Positions 42,882 through 52,122 of a DNA stretch of 64,000 nt are shown here, in pieces. Under the pieces are notes generated by a model. That model made no database searches. It had not been told where the DNA came from and saw only the letters and a list, made by a program, of their open reading frames with translations. The DNA is from Niabella sp. (lineage in GTDB: Bacteria > Bacteroidota > Bacteroidia > Chitinophagales > Chitinophagaceae). Each line of letters begins with the position of its first letter. Position 1 is the stretch's first letter. A program made the translations under genes and the position numbers. The stretch lies in NCBI GenBank assembly GCA_017744715.1, contig JAGIAT010000001.1:434001-498000 (forward strand), written 5' to 3'.

Positions 42882-44084
42882 AACATGAAGTACATAATAG
42901 GCAATTACAGCGCTGATCAGCATCAAAGCAGCGCCCAGTACAAAAGGAGCTCCCGGAAAATAAACCGGGGCCTGGTCATGACTGAAATAAAAGAACGTGC
43001 GGGTCATCATCGGCGGGCCAATGATCGCAGTAAGGCTCATTACACAATTGAGGCCACCCTGCAGGGCACCCTGTTCATTGGCCGGCACTTCATTGGTGAT
43101 GATGGCCTGCAAGGCCGGCCCGGCAATACCGCCCATACAATAGGGCACCAGGAAGGCATACATCATCCAGCTGTTGGTGGCAAAGGCAAACAGGATCATA
43201 CCAAGGGCATAAAAAAATAAGCCGGTATAAGCACTTTTTTCATTGCCCAGCCGGGGGCTGGTATACCGCATCAGGCCTCCCTGCACCAGGCCTACCAATA
43301 CTCCTACGATAGCCAGCGAAATACCTACTTCTTTCTCGGTCCATTTAAACTGATCCATGGTAAAATAACTCCAGTTGCTTTGAACGGCGTGGCTTCCAAG
43401 AAATACAAAGAAAAAGCAAAGTACCAGTCCCAGGATACCCGGGTATTTAAAGAACAGGCGCAGGGATCCGATAGGGCTTGCCTTTCGCCAGTCAAAAGAA
43501 CGCCGGTTCTCCGGTTTTAAAGACTCCGGCAGCACAAAATAGCCATAAAGGAAGTTGAGCAAACACAACCCGGCGGCTGCAAAGAACGGCGCCCTTAACC
43601 CCCATACCGATAATAGTCCGCCCAGCGCCGGACCGATCACAAAACCCAGTCCAAAGGCGGCACCGATCAATCCGAAATTTTTTGCCCGGTTCTCATTGGT
43701 ACTGATGTCTGCAATATAAGCCGTGGCCGTTGTAAAGCTTGCCCCGGTGATACCGGACAAAATCCGCCCTACCACCAGCAGCGAATAGGTATGTGCAAAT
43801 GCCAGGATCAGGTAGTCTACACAAAAGCCCAGCAGCGACAGCAGCAGCACCGGTCGTCTTCCGTACCGGTCGCTCAGGTTGCCCATAAAGGGCGAAAATA
43901 AGAACTGCATAATGGCGTAAAGTGCCAGCAGATCGCCACCGTATATACTGGCCTCGCTGATGCTGATATGTTTAAGTTCTGCAATCAGTTTGGGCATTAC
44001 GGGTATGATCAGCCCGAAGCCGATTACATCGATGGTCATGGTTATAAAAATAAAACCGATAGCAGCATTGCGTGACTGTTTCAT
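42855..44084 (-). CDS. MFS exporter of the Tet/Bcr type
   Basis: A 409-residue, 12-span drug:H+ antiporter-1 family protein. GNLSDRYGRRPVLL is the diagnostic motif A between helices 2 and 3. The helix 5 motif C-like run GLGFVIGPALGG is present, with a second partial motif-A repeat (PRLGNEKSAY) midway. It is closest in style to tetracycline-class TCR/Tet transporters, but the drug or metabolite exported is not shown. It is divergent from ROK1 with a 175-bp gap and has no regulator of its own nearby, so a role in the ROK locus is possible but unsupported. Confidence 0.9.
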   Translation of the reverse strand: MKQSRNAAIGFIFITMTIDVIGFGLIIPVMPKLIAELKHISISEASIYGGDLLALYAIMQFLFSPFMGNLSDRYGRRPVLLLSLLGFCVDYLILAFAHTYSLLVVGRILSGITGASFTTATAYIADISTNENRAKNFGLIGAAFGLGFVIGPALGGLLSVWGLRAPFFAAAGLCLLNFLYGYFVLPESLKPENRRSFDWRKASPIGSLRLFFKYPGILGLVLCFFFVFLGSHAVQSNWSYFTMDQFKWTEKEVGISLAIVGVLVGLVQGGLMRYTSPRLGNEKSAYTGLFFYALGMILFAFATNSWMMYAFLVPYCMGGIAGPALQAIITNEVPANEQGALQGGLNCVMSLTAIIGPPMMTRTFFYFSHDQAPVYFPGAPFVLGAALMLISAVIAYYVLHVKKKPATVI

Positions 44085-44200
44085 TCGATTGGTTTTTTCC
44101 GGTGGTAACCTGTTTTAAACCGGTTGTAAAAAAGGGCAGCAAAGATGAATAAATTTTCCGGATCTTGCGAAGGAATACTCCCCTCCGAAATAAGATTTTT

Positions 44201-44252
44201 TTAATAAACTTTTTAATTTTTTTAATAAGTTTATTAAATTTGTATTAATAAA
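44201..44252 (+). promoter_or_regulatory. ROK operator and -7 promoter of the ROK1-susCD1 operon
   Basis: The -7 element TAAATTTG (44235-44242) sits within an inverted repeat: TTTATTAA (44230-44237), spacer ATTTGTA, TTAATAAA (44245-44252). A second, longer-range pair, TTAATAAACTT (44201-44211) and AAGTTTATTAA (44227-44237), adds an upstream half-site. The ATG is at 44260, just downstream. A repressor bound here would cover the -7 element. Related copies occur at 50815-50865 and 62811-62854. Confidence 0.75.
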
Positions 44253-44259
44253 TGTAGCT

Positions 44260-45486
44260 ATGAAAAAACGGTTGCAATATAAGTTGCTGATTTTAAAAGA
44301 GTTTTACTATGCCGGCACGTTGTCCTGCGCCGAGTTATCCACCCGCATTGGCAAAAGTATTCCTTTTACAGGACAATTACTGGCCAACCTGGTAGAAGAG
44401 GGTACCGTGGTGGAAAACGGACTTGCTCCTTCGGCCGGCGGACGAAGGCCTGCAATGTACTCCGTAAAACCCGATGCCATGTATGTGATTGCAGTGGCCA
44501 TGGATCAGCTGGTGACGCGGGTATTGATCATGGATTTTGAAAACAAACCGGTGATGCCGCTGCAACAGGAAGAGCTGAAACTGGCAGATAACCCGGAAGC
44601 ACTGGTGCATTTAAAAGCACTGATTGAGCGTGCTATTAAGAAAGCAAAGATCCCGAAAAAGAAGATCCTGGGGGTGGGGATCGGGATGCCCGGCTTTATT
44701 GATCCGCAAAAAGGGGTGAATTATTCCTTTGTTTCTATTGATGATAACAGTATTTCGGATTTCCTGCATAAGGAACTGGATGTGCCGGTTTATATTGATA
44801 ATGATTCCAGTATCATCGCATTGGCAGAGCAGCATTTTGGCGCGGCCATGGGCGTGGGCAATGCAATGGTGGTCAATATCGGCTGGGGTATCGGGCTGGG
44901 GTTGATCCTGAACCACCAGTTGTACAGGGGCGGCAACGGCTTTGCCGGGGAATTCAGCCATATTCCTTTTTTTGATAACAATAAAATATGCTCCTGCGGG
45001 AAAAAGGGATGCCTGGAAACAGAAACTTCCTTAAAAGTGATCCTTGAGAAAGCGGAGCAGGGGTTAAAAAGAAAAAGCGCTTCTGCCTTCCTGAAAAAAG
45101 ATTTTCGCACCGGTTCCATCGAAAAAGACTGGCAGGCCATTGTAAAGGCGGCGCAGATGGGTGACGAATATGTGGTGAAGTTGCTTACGGCTGCCGGATA
45201 TGATATCGGGCGGGGCGTAGCGGTACTGATCCATCTGTTTAACCCGGAGCTGATCGTGCTGAGCGGGCGTGGGGCCCAGGCCGGCCGTATCTGGCAGGCG
45301 CCGGTACTGCAGGCGGTAAATGAGCACTGTATTCCGCGCCTGGTGGGCAATACGGTAGTAAAAATGTCAACCCTGGGGCATAACGCAGAACTGATCGGTG
45401 CGGCAGCGCTGGTACTGGAAAATCTGTCAAAAACAAAAAAGATCCAATCCTTAAAAACGATATCACCTCTGCCAAACACTGTATAA
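44260..45486 (+). CDS. ROK-family transcriptional repressor 1
   Basis: A 408-residue ROK regulator. The N-terminal winged helix (about 1-75) has LSCAELSTRIGKSIPFTGQLL. The ROK sugar-binding domain has IGVGIGMPGFIDPQKG-type runs (GVGIGMPGFID), YIDNDSSIIALAE, GFAGEFSHI and the zinc-binding CSCGKKGCLETE near 250. Kinase-type phosphate-binding residues are altered (VVNIGWGIGLG), so it should bind a sugar without phosphorylating it. It starts the ROK1-susC1-susD1 operon, 27 bases before susC1. It is about three-quarters identical by eye to ROK2 in the first 100 residues. Confidence 0.93.
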   Translation: MKKRLQYKLLILKEFYYAGTLSCAELSTRIGKSIPFTGQLLANLVEEGTVVENGLAPSAGGRRPAMYSVKPDAMYVIAVAMDQLVTRVLIMDFENKPVMPLQQEELKLADNPEALVHLKALIERAIKKAKIPKKKILGVGIGMPGFIDPQKGVNYSFVSIDDNSISDFLHKELDVPVYIDNDSSIIALAEQHFGAAMGVGNAMVVNIGWGIGLGLILNHQLYRGGNGFAGEFSHIPFFDNNKICSCGKKGCLETETSLKVILEKAEQGLKRKSASAFLKKDFRTGSIEKDWQAIVKAAQMGDEYVVKLLTAAGYDIGRGVAVLIHLFNPELIVLSGRGAQAGRIWQAPVLQAVNEHCIPRLVGNTVVKMSTLGHNAELIGAAALVLENLSKTKKIQSLKTISPLPNTV

Positions 45487-45513
45487 TTAATTTAAATTTT
45501 AAACACAGAGAAA

Positions 45514-48500
45514 ATGAAGAAGAAACATGCACTACTGGTGCTCCTGGCACTTTTTTTGGGTGCGGGAAGCTTAATGGCCCAGGTAAAGCGTACCGTTTCC
45601 GGCACCATTACGGATGCGGACGGTAAGCCGGTACCGGGCGCTACCATAACGGTTAAAGGTACGGGCCAGGCCGTAGTTGTCGACGACAACGGAGCATATA
45701 CGCTTACCGTAGAGGATCATCCCGATCTGGAAATCAGTGCTGTGGGTTTTACAACCCAAACCATAAAAGTAGGCGACAATAATACCATTGCCGTTCAGCT
45801 AAGCTCGGTAGAGCGTAGCCTGGAAGGGGTGGTGGTAACGGCGCTGGGTATTAAAAGAGAGCGGAAATCGCTTGGATATGGTGTGCAGGAAGTAAAAGGA
45901 GAAACCCTGTCGGATGCCAAAGAGCCCAATGTAACCAACGCGCTTTCCGGAAGGGTGGCCGGGTTACAGGTGACCCGTTCCAGCAACGGGCCGGCCGGAT
46001 CTTCGCGGATCATTTTGCGGGGAAACAATTCACTTACCGGCGATAACCAGCCCCTGATCGTAGTGGATGGAGTGCCCATCAGCAATACTTCCGGAACCGG
46101 TGTGGGAAAAGGGATCAACCAGTCGGGGATTGTACCCGGGGCTACCAACGATTACTGGAACCCTTCATTGGATATGGGGAACGGGCTTTCCGATATCAAC
46201 CCTGATGATATTGCTTCCATCAGCGTATTAAAAGGCCCTTCTGCTGCTTCTTTATACGGATCCCGTGCCGGTAATGGTGTAATCCTGATTACGACCAAAA
46301 CAGGGAAGGCGCAAAAAGGGCTGGGTATTACGGTGTCTTCCACCATCGGCATGGAGCGCATCTTTACCAATCCCGACAGGCAAACCGCCTTTGGTCAGGG
46401 CTCCACAGGGGTTTATGATAAAACACAGGCTAACAGCTGGGGACCAAAAATTGAAGGACAGAATGTGGAAAACTGGAATGGTGCTACCGTGCCGCTGAAA
46501 TATTATGACAATATCCATAATTATTTCGGAACCGGTTTTAACTCCAATCAAAGTATTACTTTTTCACAGCAGTTCAATGGTACGTCTGTTTATACTTCGT
46601 TAAACAGACTCGATGATAAAAGTATGATACCGGGTGCCAGGCTGGGCCGTACGAATATTACCACAAGAGCATTGTCGAAATTTGGAAAAGACGACCGCTG
46701 GACACTGGATGCAAAAGTGCAGTACATCAACTCCAAAGCAACCAACCGCCCACAGGCCGGAAACAATTCCGGAAATATCTACCGGCTGATGTACATACTG
46801 CCGGTATCGCTGAACGTTGAAGATTTTAAGCAAAGCAAGGATGCAAACGGCAAGATGATCTGGTATGCTCCTAACAGCACAACGGTAAACCCGTACTGGG
46901 CACAGGATAATTACCTGAATAGTGATACGCGTAACCGGTATATCATGACCGGATCGCTGAAATATGAATTTACCGACTGGTTAAATGCAGAGATAAAAGC
47001 AGGATCGGATATGTACAATGTAGTTGCAGAGGGTAAAACCTATTCTGGAAGCCCTCTTACCACTACCGGCCAGTACAGCATCGGAAAATACTCCTTTTCA
47101 GAAACCAACTACAGCACGCTGATCACCGCACGTAAAGACAATGTGCTTGGCAAACTGGGTGGTTTGGCAACAGTAGGCGGTAACCTGATGTCGCAGAACG
47201 TAAATTCGATCAAAACAGGTTCCGGCGACCTGGTGGTACCGGATCTGTTTTCCGTAAACAACGGAAAGAACCCGGCAACGGTTGATGAACTGTACAGCAA
47301 CAAAAAGATCAACTCTGTTTACGGATCGTTGCAACTGAACTGGGATGGGTACCTGTTCCTGGAAACGACCCTGCGTAACGACTGGTCTTCTGTGCTGAGC
47401 AAAAACCACCGTTCCTACCTGTACAGCTCTACCAACCTTTCTTTCGTAGTTACGGATATGATCCGTCAGAACGGAGGTTCATTACCCAACTGGCTGAGCT
47501 ATGGTAAGCTGCGGGCTTCTGCTGCGCAGGCCGGTAACGATATGGCACCCTACCAGTTGTACAATACCTATACCATCGGCAAAGATGCGAACGGAAATAC
47601 AACTGCCGGAAGAAACGAAACCCTGTTTGATCCGAATGTTCGGAATGAGCTGTTGAAAACCTATGAACTGGGTGCAGAACTGCGCATGTTTAACAGCCGG
47701 CTGGGAATCGATTTCTCCTGGTACAAAACCAATGCTACCAACCAGCTGATTGCGATTCCGCTGGATCCGCTGAGTGGATATAAATACAAAATGATCAATG
47801 CCGGGGATATTCAGAACAAGGGTATTGAGCTGATTGTGGATGGTAAGATCCTGGATAACCCGAACGGGTTGAACTGGACCTCACAGGTGAATTTTTCCAA
47901 CAATAAAAACGTAGTGAATGCAATTGCGCCGGGTATTGATTTATACTCTTTAGGCGGGTATGATGCGGTAACCGTTTATGCGGAAACCGGCCAAAAATAC
48001 GGGCAGATCTACGGATCGGCTTTCCAACGGGTAAACGACCCCAACAGTCCCTACAATGGTCAGCTGCTGCTGAGCGCCACCGGATTACCCCAGGGAACAG
48101 ATGCGCGCCGGCTGGCCAGTCAGCAACCCGATTTCCTGTTGGGCAATACCAACACCTTCTCTTATAAAGGTGTGGGCCTGTCGTTCTTACTGGACGGGCG
48201 TTTCGGCGGAAAGATTTTTTCAGCCACGCTGGCAAGCATGCAGCGTGCAGGAACAGCTGCAGCTACCGTTGTAAACGGAGCACGCGACAATATGGTGGTG
48301 CCCGGCGTGATCAGCGATGGGAACGGCGGATATGTATCCAACACGAAAGAAGTAACTCCGCAACAATACTGGCAGGCGATTCAAAGTGGTAATATCGGTA
48401 TCACCGAAGCCAATCTTTATGATGCATCCAATATCCGCTTAAGGAACGTACAGCTGAGCTATCAGCTTCCGCAGAAGATGCTGGGCAGGTCGTTTATTCA

Positions 48501-48669
48501 AAGAGCACGGGTAGGTGTATCCTGTAACAATGTATGGCTGATCAGCAGCCACATGCAGGGAATGGATCCCGAATCCGTATTTGCCGTTGGCTCTAATGCG
48601 GTTGGGTTCGAGAACGGTGCGCCTCCTACATCCCGGTACTACATGTTTAATGTAACCTTAAGTTTCTAA
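45514..48669 (+). CDS. SusC/RagA-type TonB-linked outer-membrane transporter 1
   Basis: A 1051-residue outer-membrane importer. The signal peptide (LLALFLGAGSLMAQ) is followed by a carboxypeptidase-like regulatory domain (VSGTITDADGKPVPGATITVKG), then the plug (GVVVTALGIKRERKSLGYGVQEV, LIVVDGVPI, SVLKGPSAASLYGSRAGNGVILITTKTG) and a long 22-strand barrel ending in YYMFNVTLSF. There is no STN domain, so it is not wired to an ECF/FecR system. It energises uptake through TonB and pairs with SusD1, whose gene starts 12 bases later. The substrate is unknown. Confidence 0.96.
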   Translation: MKKKHALLVLLALFLGAGSLMAQVKRTVSGTITDADGKPVPGATITVKGTGQAVVVDDNGAYTLTVEDHPDLEISAVGFTTQTIKVGDNNTIAVQLSSVERSLEGVVVTALGIKRERKSLGYGVQEVKGETLSDAKEPNVTNALSGRVAGLQVTRSSNGPAGSSRIILRGNNSLTGDNQPLIVVDGVPISNTSGTGVGKGINQSGIVPGATNDYWNPSLDMGNGLSDINPDDIASISVLKGPSAASLYGSRAGNGVILITTKTGKAQKGLGITVSSTIGMERIFTNPDRQTAFGQGSTGVYDKTQANSWGPKIEGQNVENWNGATVPLKYYDNIHNYFGTGFNSNQSITFSQQFNGTSVYTSLNRLDDKSMIPGARLGRTNITTRALSKFGKDDRWTLDAKVQYINSKATNRPQAGNNSGNIYRLMYILPVSLNVEDFKQSKDANGKMIWYAPNSTTVNPYWAQDNYLNSDTRNRYIMTGSLKYEFTDWLNAEIKAGSDMYNVVAEGKTYSGSPLTTTGQYSIGKYSFSETNYSTLITARKDNVLGKLGGLATVGGNLMSQNVNSIKTGSGDLVVPDLFSVNNGKNPATVDELYSNKKINSVYGSLQLNWDGYLFLETTLRNDWSSVLSKNHRSYLYSSTNLSFVVTDMIRQNGGSLPNWLSYGKLRASAAQAGNDMAPYQLYNTYTIGKDANGNTTAGRNETLFDPNVRNELLKTYELGAELRMFNSRLGIDFSWYKTNATNQLIAIPLDPLSGYKYKMINAGDIQNKGIELIVDGKILDNPNGLNWTSQVNFSNNKNVVNAIAPGIDLYSLGGYDAVTVYAETGQKYGQIYGSAFQRVNDPNSPYNGQLLLSATGLPQGTDARRLASQQPDFLLGNTNTFSYKGVGLSFLLDGRFGGKIFSATLASMQRAGTAAATVVNGARDNMVVPGVISDGNGGYVSNTKEVTPQQYWQAIQSGNIGITEANLYDASNIRLRNVQLSYQLPQKMLGRSFIQRARVGVSCNNVWLISSHMQGMDPESVFAVGSNAVGFENGAPPTSRYYMFNVTLSF

Positions 48670-48681
48670 CTTTTAATTCTT

Positions 48682-50631
48682 ATGACCATGAACTATATAA
48701 TAAAGAAGATGTCGGTATCGGTGTGCGCGGTATTGCTGCTCGCATCCTGTAAGAAATTTTCAGATATAAATGTAAACCCGATTGCTGCGGATTCATCGCA
48801 GGTACAGGTAGAATACTTTATCAATAATTCCATCGTTGGTGCGCAAATGGATCCGGATGTGGCCGAGCGTTCCTTTGTGTTGTACTGGAAACCGGCCGGC
48901 CGGCAGGCCAGCGACTGGGATGGCGGTGCAATAAATGTAGGCAGTTACAACGACGGATGGTCTACCAACTATTACAACCAGTTATCCGGCTGGTTAAACA
49001 ATGCCAACACCGCCATCCAGATCGGCGAGTCGAAGATTGCTACAGGTACTGCCAAATCGTACACCGCCAATCTGATCCAGGTGGCGCGTATATGGCGTGC
49101 GTATCTGATGAGCGAGTTCTCGGATAACTTCGGGCCGATGCCGGTGGATGCGTTTAAAGGAACCAATCCCCAGTTCAATGATGTAAAAACGGTATATTAT
49201 TATATGCTGGCTGAACTGAAAGATGCCGCATCCAAGCTGGATCTGTCTGTTAACTCTTCCGATATCGCCAAACAGGACCCGGCCTATGGATATAACTATA
49301 CAAAATGGAAAAAGTATGCCACTTCTATGCGGCTCCGGCTGGCCATGCGGTTGTCGGAGGTGGATGCCGGAAAGGCAAAAACTGAATTCGAAGATGCCTG
49401 TGCGGATGTAAATAATCTCATTACCTCACTGGATGATAATTTTCAGGTGCAGGAAAAAGACGGATGGTCGCCCCTGACGGGTGTAATGACCCGCTCCTGG
49501 GATACGCAGCCGCTGTCTGTTACGCTCCGGAATATGTACCTGGGACTGGGTGGCGTTAAGTCGGCCGACCTGCTGGGTGCTGCTTTTCAATCTGCAATTA
49601 AGCCAGCCAACTGGCTTGGCCAGCGCTACCTGGATCATTTCCCGGTAAAGAATAACGATCCGGTTACGGGTTACTGGCTGGATGGACTTCCTTATTCGAT
49701 CGATCCCCGGGCTTATAAAGCCTTCTCCATTCCCGGCGATGTGAACAATCCGAATTACCCCAAACAGAATGGCGATTTTGATGTGATCAGCGTTCGGAAT
49801 CTGAAGACTTCCAAAGGGGATAAACTGAAATCTGTTGATGCCAAGTACACCTGGAATGCCCGGATCGACGGTGATTTTGGTCCCAAGGATCCCATGAACG
49901 AATTGCTCAACTATGGCGGCACGATGCCCCGGATCAATATGCAGTTCAGAAACAGTACGCAAAAGCGGATCTTCTTTGCTGCTTGGGAAACCTATTTCCT
50001 TTTGGCGGAAGCCAGTGTTCGCGGCTGGACAACCCCGGTGAATGGGAAAACGGCTTATGAAAAGGGCATTACTTTAAGTTTCAATTATTGGGATAACGGA
50101 GTGGTGGCCCCGGGAACAGCGGCCATATCGCCTTTTGCTACAGCCTATTTGGCTTCTACCGATTACAACAACTGTGGTACCTCTGTAAGCTGGGATCATA
50201 CTGCGGAACCTCCGGCATCCCGTGCAATGCAATTTGAGGACGGATATACCGGTACCCCCGGAAACGTGGCCATTGTATACCCGGCAAATACGTTGTATAA
50301 ATCCGGTACCGTAAAGAACGACCGTTTAACCAAGATCATTACGCAAAAATTCATTGCACAATGTCCCTGGCTGCCGCTCGAAACCTGGAACGATCACCGG
50401 AGACTTGGATTACCGTTCTTTGAGAACCCGACCATTGAGCTTCCGATTTCCACGTTGCCGGCGTTAACAGACGGCACGTACATGACTTCCAATGTTAAGT
50501 TCTTCCCGCAGCGGTTGAAATATCCTTCCGTGTTATCAAACTCCAGCCCCGAAGGCTACCAGCAGGCAAAAGCCGCCCTGGGTGGTGATGATGCCGTGCT
50601 TACCCCGCTTTGGTGGGCCAAACAACAATAA
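48682..50631 (+). CDS. SusD/RagB-type outer-membrane lipoprotein 1
   Basis: A 649-residue lipoprotein; lipobox LLASC is near residue 25. The SusD-like_2 pattern is visible: KKFSDINVNPIAADS at the N-terminus, FSDNFGPMPVDAF in the middle of the TPR-like helices and WETYFLLAEASVRGW near the C-terminal part. It caps SusC1 at the cell surface and binds the ligand. It is the last gene of its operon and is followed by a terminator. A second ATG at 48688 is equally possible as the start and changes only two residues. Confidence 0.93.
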   Translation: MTMNYIIKKMSVSVCAVLLLASCKKFSDINVNPIAADSSQVQVEYFINNSIVGAQMDPDVAERSFVLYWKPAGRQASDWDGGAINVGSYNDGWSTNYYNQLSGWLNNANTAIQIGESKIATGTAKSYTANLIQVARIWRAYLMSEFSDNFGPMPVDAFKGTNPQFNDVKTVYYYMLAELKDAASKLDLSVNSSDIAKQDPAYGYNYTKWKKYATSMRLRLAMRLSEVDAGKAKTEFEDACADVNNLITSLDDNFQVQEKDGWSPLTGVMTRSWDTQPLSVTLRNMYLGLGGVKSADLLGAAFQSAIKPANWLGQRYLDHFPVKNNDPVTGYWLDGLPYSIDPRAYKAFSIPGDVNNPNYPKQNGDFDVISVRNLKTSKGDKLKSVDAKYTWNARIDGDFGPKDPMNELLNYGGTMPRINMQFRNSTQKRIFFAAWETYFLLAEASVRGWTTPVNGKTAYEKGITLSFNYWDNGVVAPGTAAISPFATAYLASTDYNNCGTSVSWDHTAEPPASRAMQFEDGYTGTPGNVAIVYPANTLYKSGTVKNDRLTKIITQKFIAQCPWLPLETWNDHRRLGLPFFENPTIELPISTLPALTDGTYMTSNVKFFPQRLKYPSVLSNSSPEGYQQAKAALGGDDAVLTPLWWAKQQ

Positions 50632-50657
50632 GCGGTCCCGCATGGGATCCTGATAGC

Positions 50658-50694
50658 AAGCCGCCCCTGGTAAATAACCGGGGGCGGCTTTTTT
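50658..50694 (+). terminator. Terminator of the ROK1-susCD1 operon
   Basis: AAGCCGCCCCTGG (50658-50670) pairs with CCGGGGGCGGCTT (50678-50690) through 13 pairs with one G-T, loop of seven bases, followed by T6. It separates the ROK1 unit from the ROK2 unit. Confidence 0.92.
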
Positions 50695-50814
50695 ATAGGC
50701 CAGCGGCATTGCGCCCCGTAGGGTATTGAAGGAGGGATTTGTAAACTATTGGAGAGCCAGGCATATTCGACGGAGCATACGACGATTCATTTCCAAATAT
50801 TTTTTAAAAAAAAT

Positions 50815-50865
50815 TTAACTTACTTATTAATTATTTTAAAAAGTTCGTTAAATTTGAATTAACGA
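50815..50865 (+). promoter_or_regulatory. ROK operator and -7 promoter of the ROK2-susCD2 operon
   Basis: TAAATTTG (50849-50856) is the -7 element and lies within the inverted repeat TCGTTAA (50845-50851), spacer ATTTGAA, TTAACGA (50859-50865). Both arms differ from the ROK1 copy at matching positions, so the symmetry is kept. An upstream half-site TTAACTTACTT (50815-50825) is at the same spacing as in copy 1. The ROK2 ATG is at 50873. Confidence 0.75.
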
Positions 50866-50872
50866 TGTTGTC

Positions 50873-52087
50873 ATGCAAAAACGATTGCAATATAAACATG
50901 CCATTTTCCGGGAGTTTTATTATGCTGGATCCTTATCCTGTGCAGAGCTGAGCGCCCGTATCGGCAAGAGTATTCCATTAACCACCCAAATGATCAATAA
51001 CCTGATCGAAGAGGGCGTTGTGGAGGAAAACGGGTTGGCGCCGTCAAACGGAGGCAGGCGCCCTGCCATGTACGCGGTAAAACCAGACGCCATGTATGTG
51101 GTAGCTGTAGCGATGGATCAGATGATCACCCGCATCGCCATTGTAGATTTTCATAATAAACCGGTAGGCGTGGTGGCCCAGCATGAGCTGCAGCTAGCAC
51201 ACAACACCAATGCGCTGCAGCAGTTGAAGACCATCATTGAACAGGCCATCAAAAAATCGAAGGTTCCCAGGAAAAAGGTATTGGGGGTAGGTATCGGCAT
51301 GCCGGGGTTCATTGATGCGCAGCAGGGAATCAACTATTCATTTTTTTCAAAAGAGGGCAGCAATATTGCCGCTTATCTGAGCAACGCCCTGGAAGTGCCG
51401 GTGTATATCGATAATGATTCCAGTATTGTGGCGCTGGCAGAACATCGTTTTGGAGCAGCCGCCGGCGTCCGGAACGCCATGGTGGTAAACCTGGGCTGGG
51501 GTGTGGGATTGGGCTTAATTCTCAACAACCAGCTGTACCGGGGTGAAAATGGTTTTGCAGGAGAATTCAGCCATATTCCCTTTTTTAATAACAATAAAGT
51601 ATGCTCCTGCGGAAAAAGAGGTTGTCTGGAAACCGAAACCTCTTTAAAAGTAATCATCGACAAGGCGGAGCAGGGATTGAAACGGAAGGGCAATACAACG
51701 TTTCTGAAAAAAAATTTCCGGACGGGTGCTATTGAAAAAGACTGGCTGGCCATTGTAAAAGCAGCACAGTTGGGCGATGAATATGTGATCCGGCTGCTTA
51801 CGGCTGCAGGTTATGACATTGGGCGGGGTGTGGCCGTACTGATTCACCTGTTTAACCCCGAGCTGGTACTGTTAAGCGGCCGCGGGGCACAGGCAGGACG
51901 TATCTGGCAGGCCCCGGTGCTGCAGGCGGTAAATGAACATTGCATTCTGCGTCTTGCCGAAAATACAGGGATTAAGGTTTCCCAGATGGGAAGTCGTGCC
52001 GAGCTGATCGGTGCGGCGGCGCTGGTGCTGGAAAACCTGGTACGTATAAAAAACAGGGAAATAAAAAAGATGCCCGTTGAACGATAG
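50873..52087 (+). CDS. ROK-family transcriptional repressor 2
   Basis: A 404-residue paralogue of ROK1 with the same layout: winged helix (LSCAELSARIGKSIPLTTQMI), GVGIGMPGFIDAQQG, YIDNDSSIVALAEHRFGAA and the zinc site CSCGKRGCLETE. The helix-turn-helix differs from ROK1 at several positions in the recognition region (FTGQLLANL against LTTQMINNL), yet the operators are closely related, so cross-binding is plausible. It opens the ROK2-susC2-susD2 operon, 35 bases before susC2. Like ROK1 it probably represses its own operon until a sugar ligand is bound. Confidence 0.93.
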   Translation: MQKRLQYKHAIFREFYYAGSLSCAELSARIGKSIPLTTQMINNLIEEGVVEENGLAPSNGGRRPAMYAVKPDAMYVVAVAMDQMITRIAIVDFHNKPVGVVAQHELQLAHNTNALQQLKTIIEQAIKKSKVPRKKVLGVGIGMPGFIDAQQGINYSFFSKEGSNIAAYLSNALEVPVYIDNDSSIVALAEHRFGAAAGVRNAMVVNLGWGVGLGLILNNQLYRGENGFAGEFSHIPFFNNNKVCSCGKRGCLETETSLKVIIDKAEQGLKRKGNTTFLKKNFRTGAIEKDWLAIVKAAQLGDEYVIRLLTAAGYDIGRGVAVLIHLFNPELVLLSGRGAQAGRIWQAPVLQAVNEHCILRLAENTGIKVSQMGSRAELIGAAALVLENLVRIKNREIKKMPVER

Positions 52088-52122
52088 ACCCGGAACACAC
52101 CAAACTATTTTAACGATTAAAA

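Noticed and set aside
42855..44084. Drug resistance cassette around the Tet-like MFS gene
   Set aside because: No integrase, transposase or TetR regulator is nearby and the gene sits in ordinary chromosome context; the family includes many housekeeping exporters.
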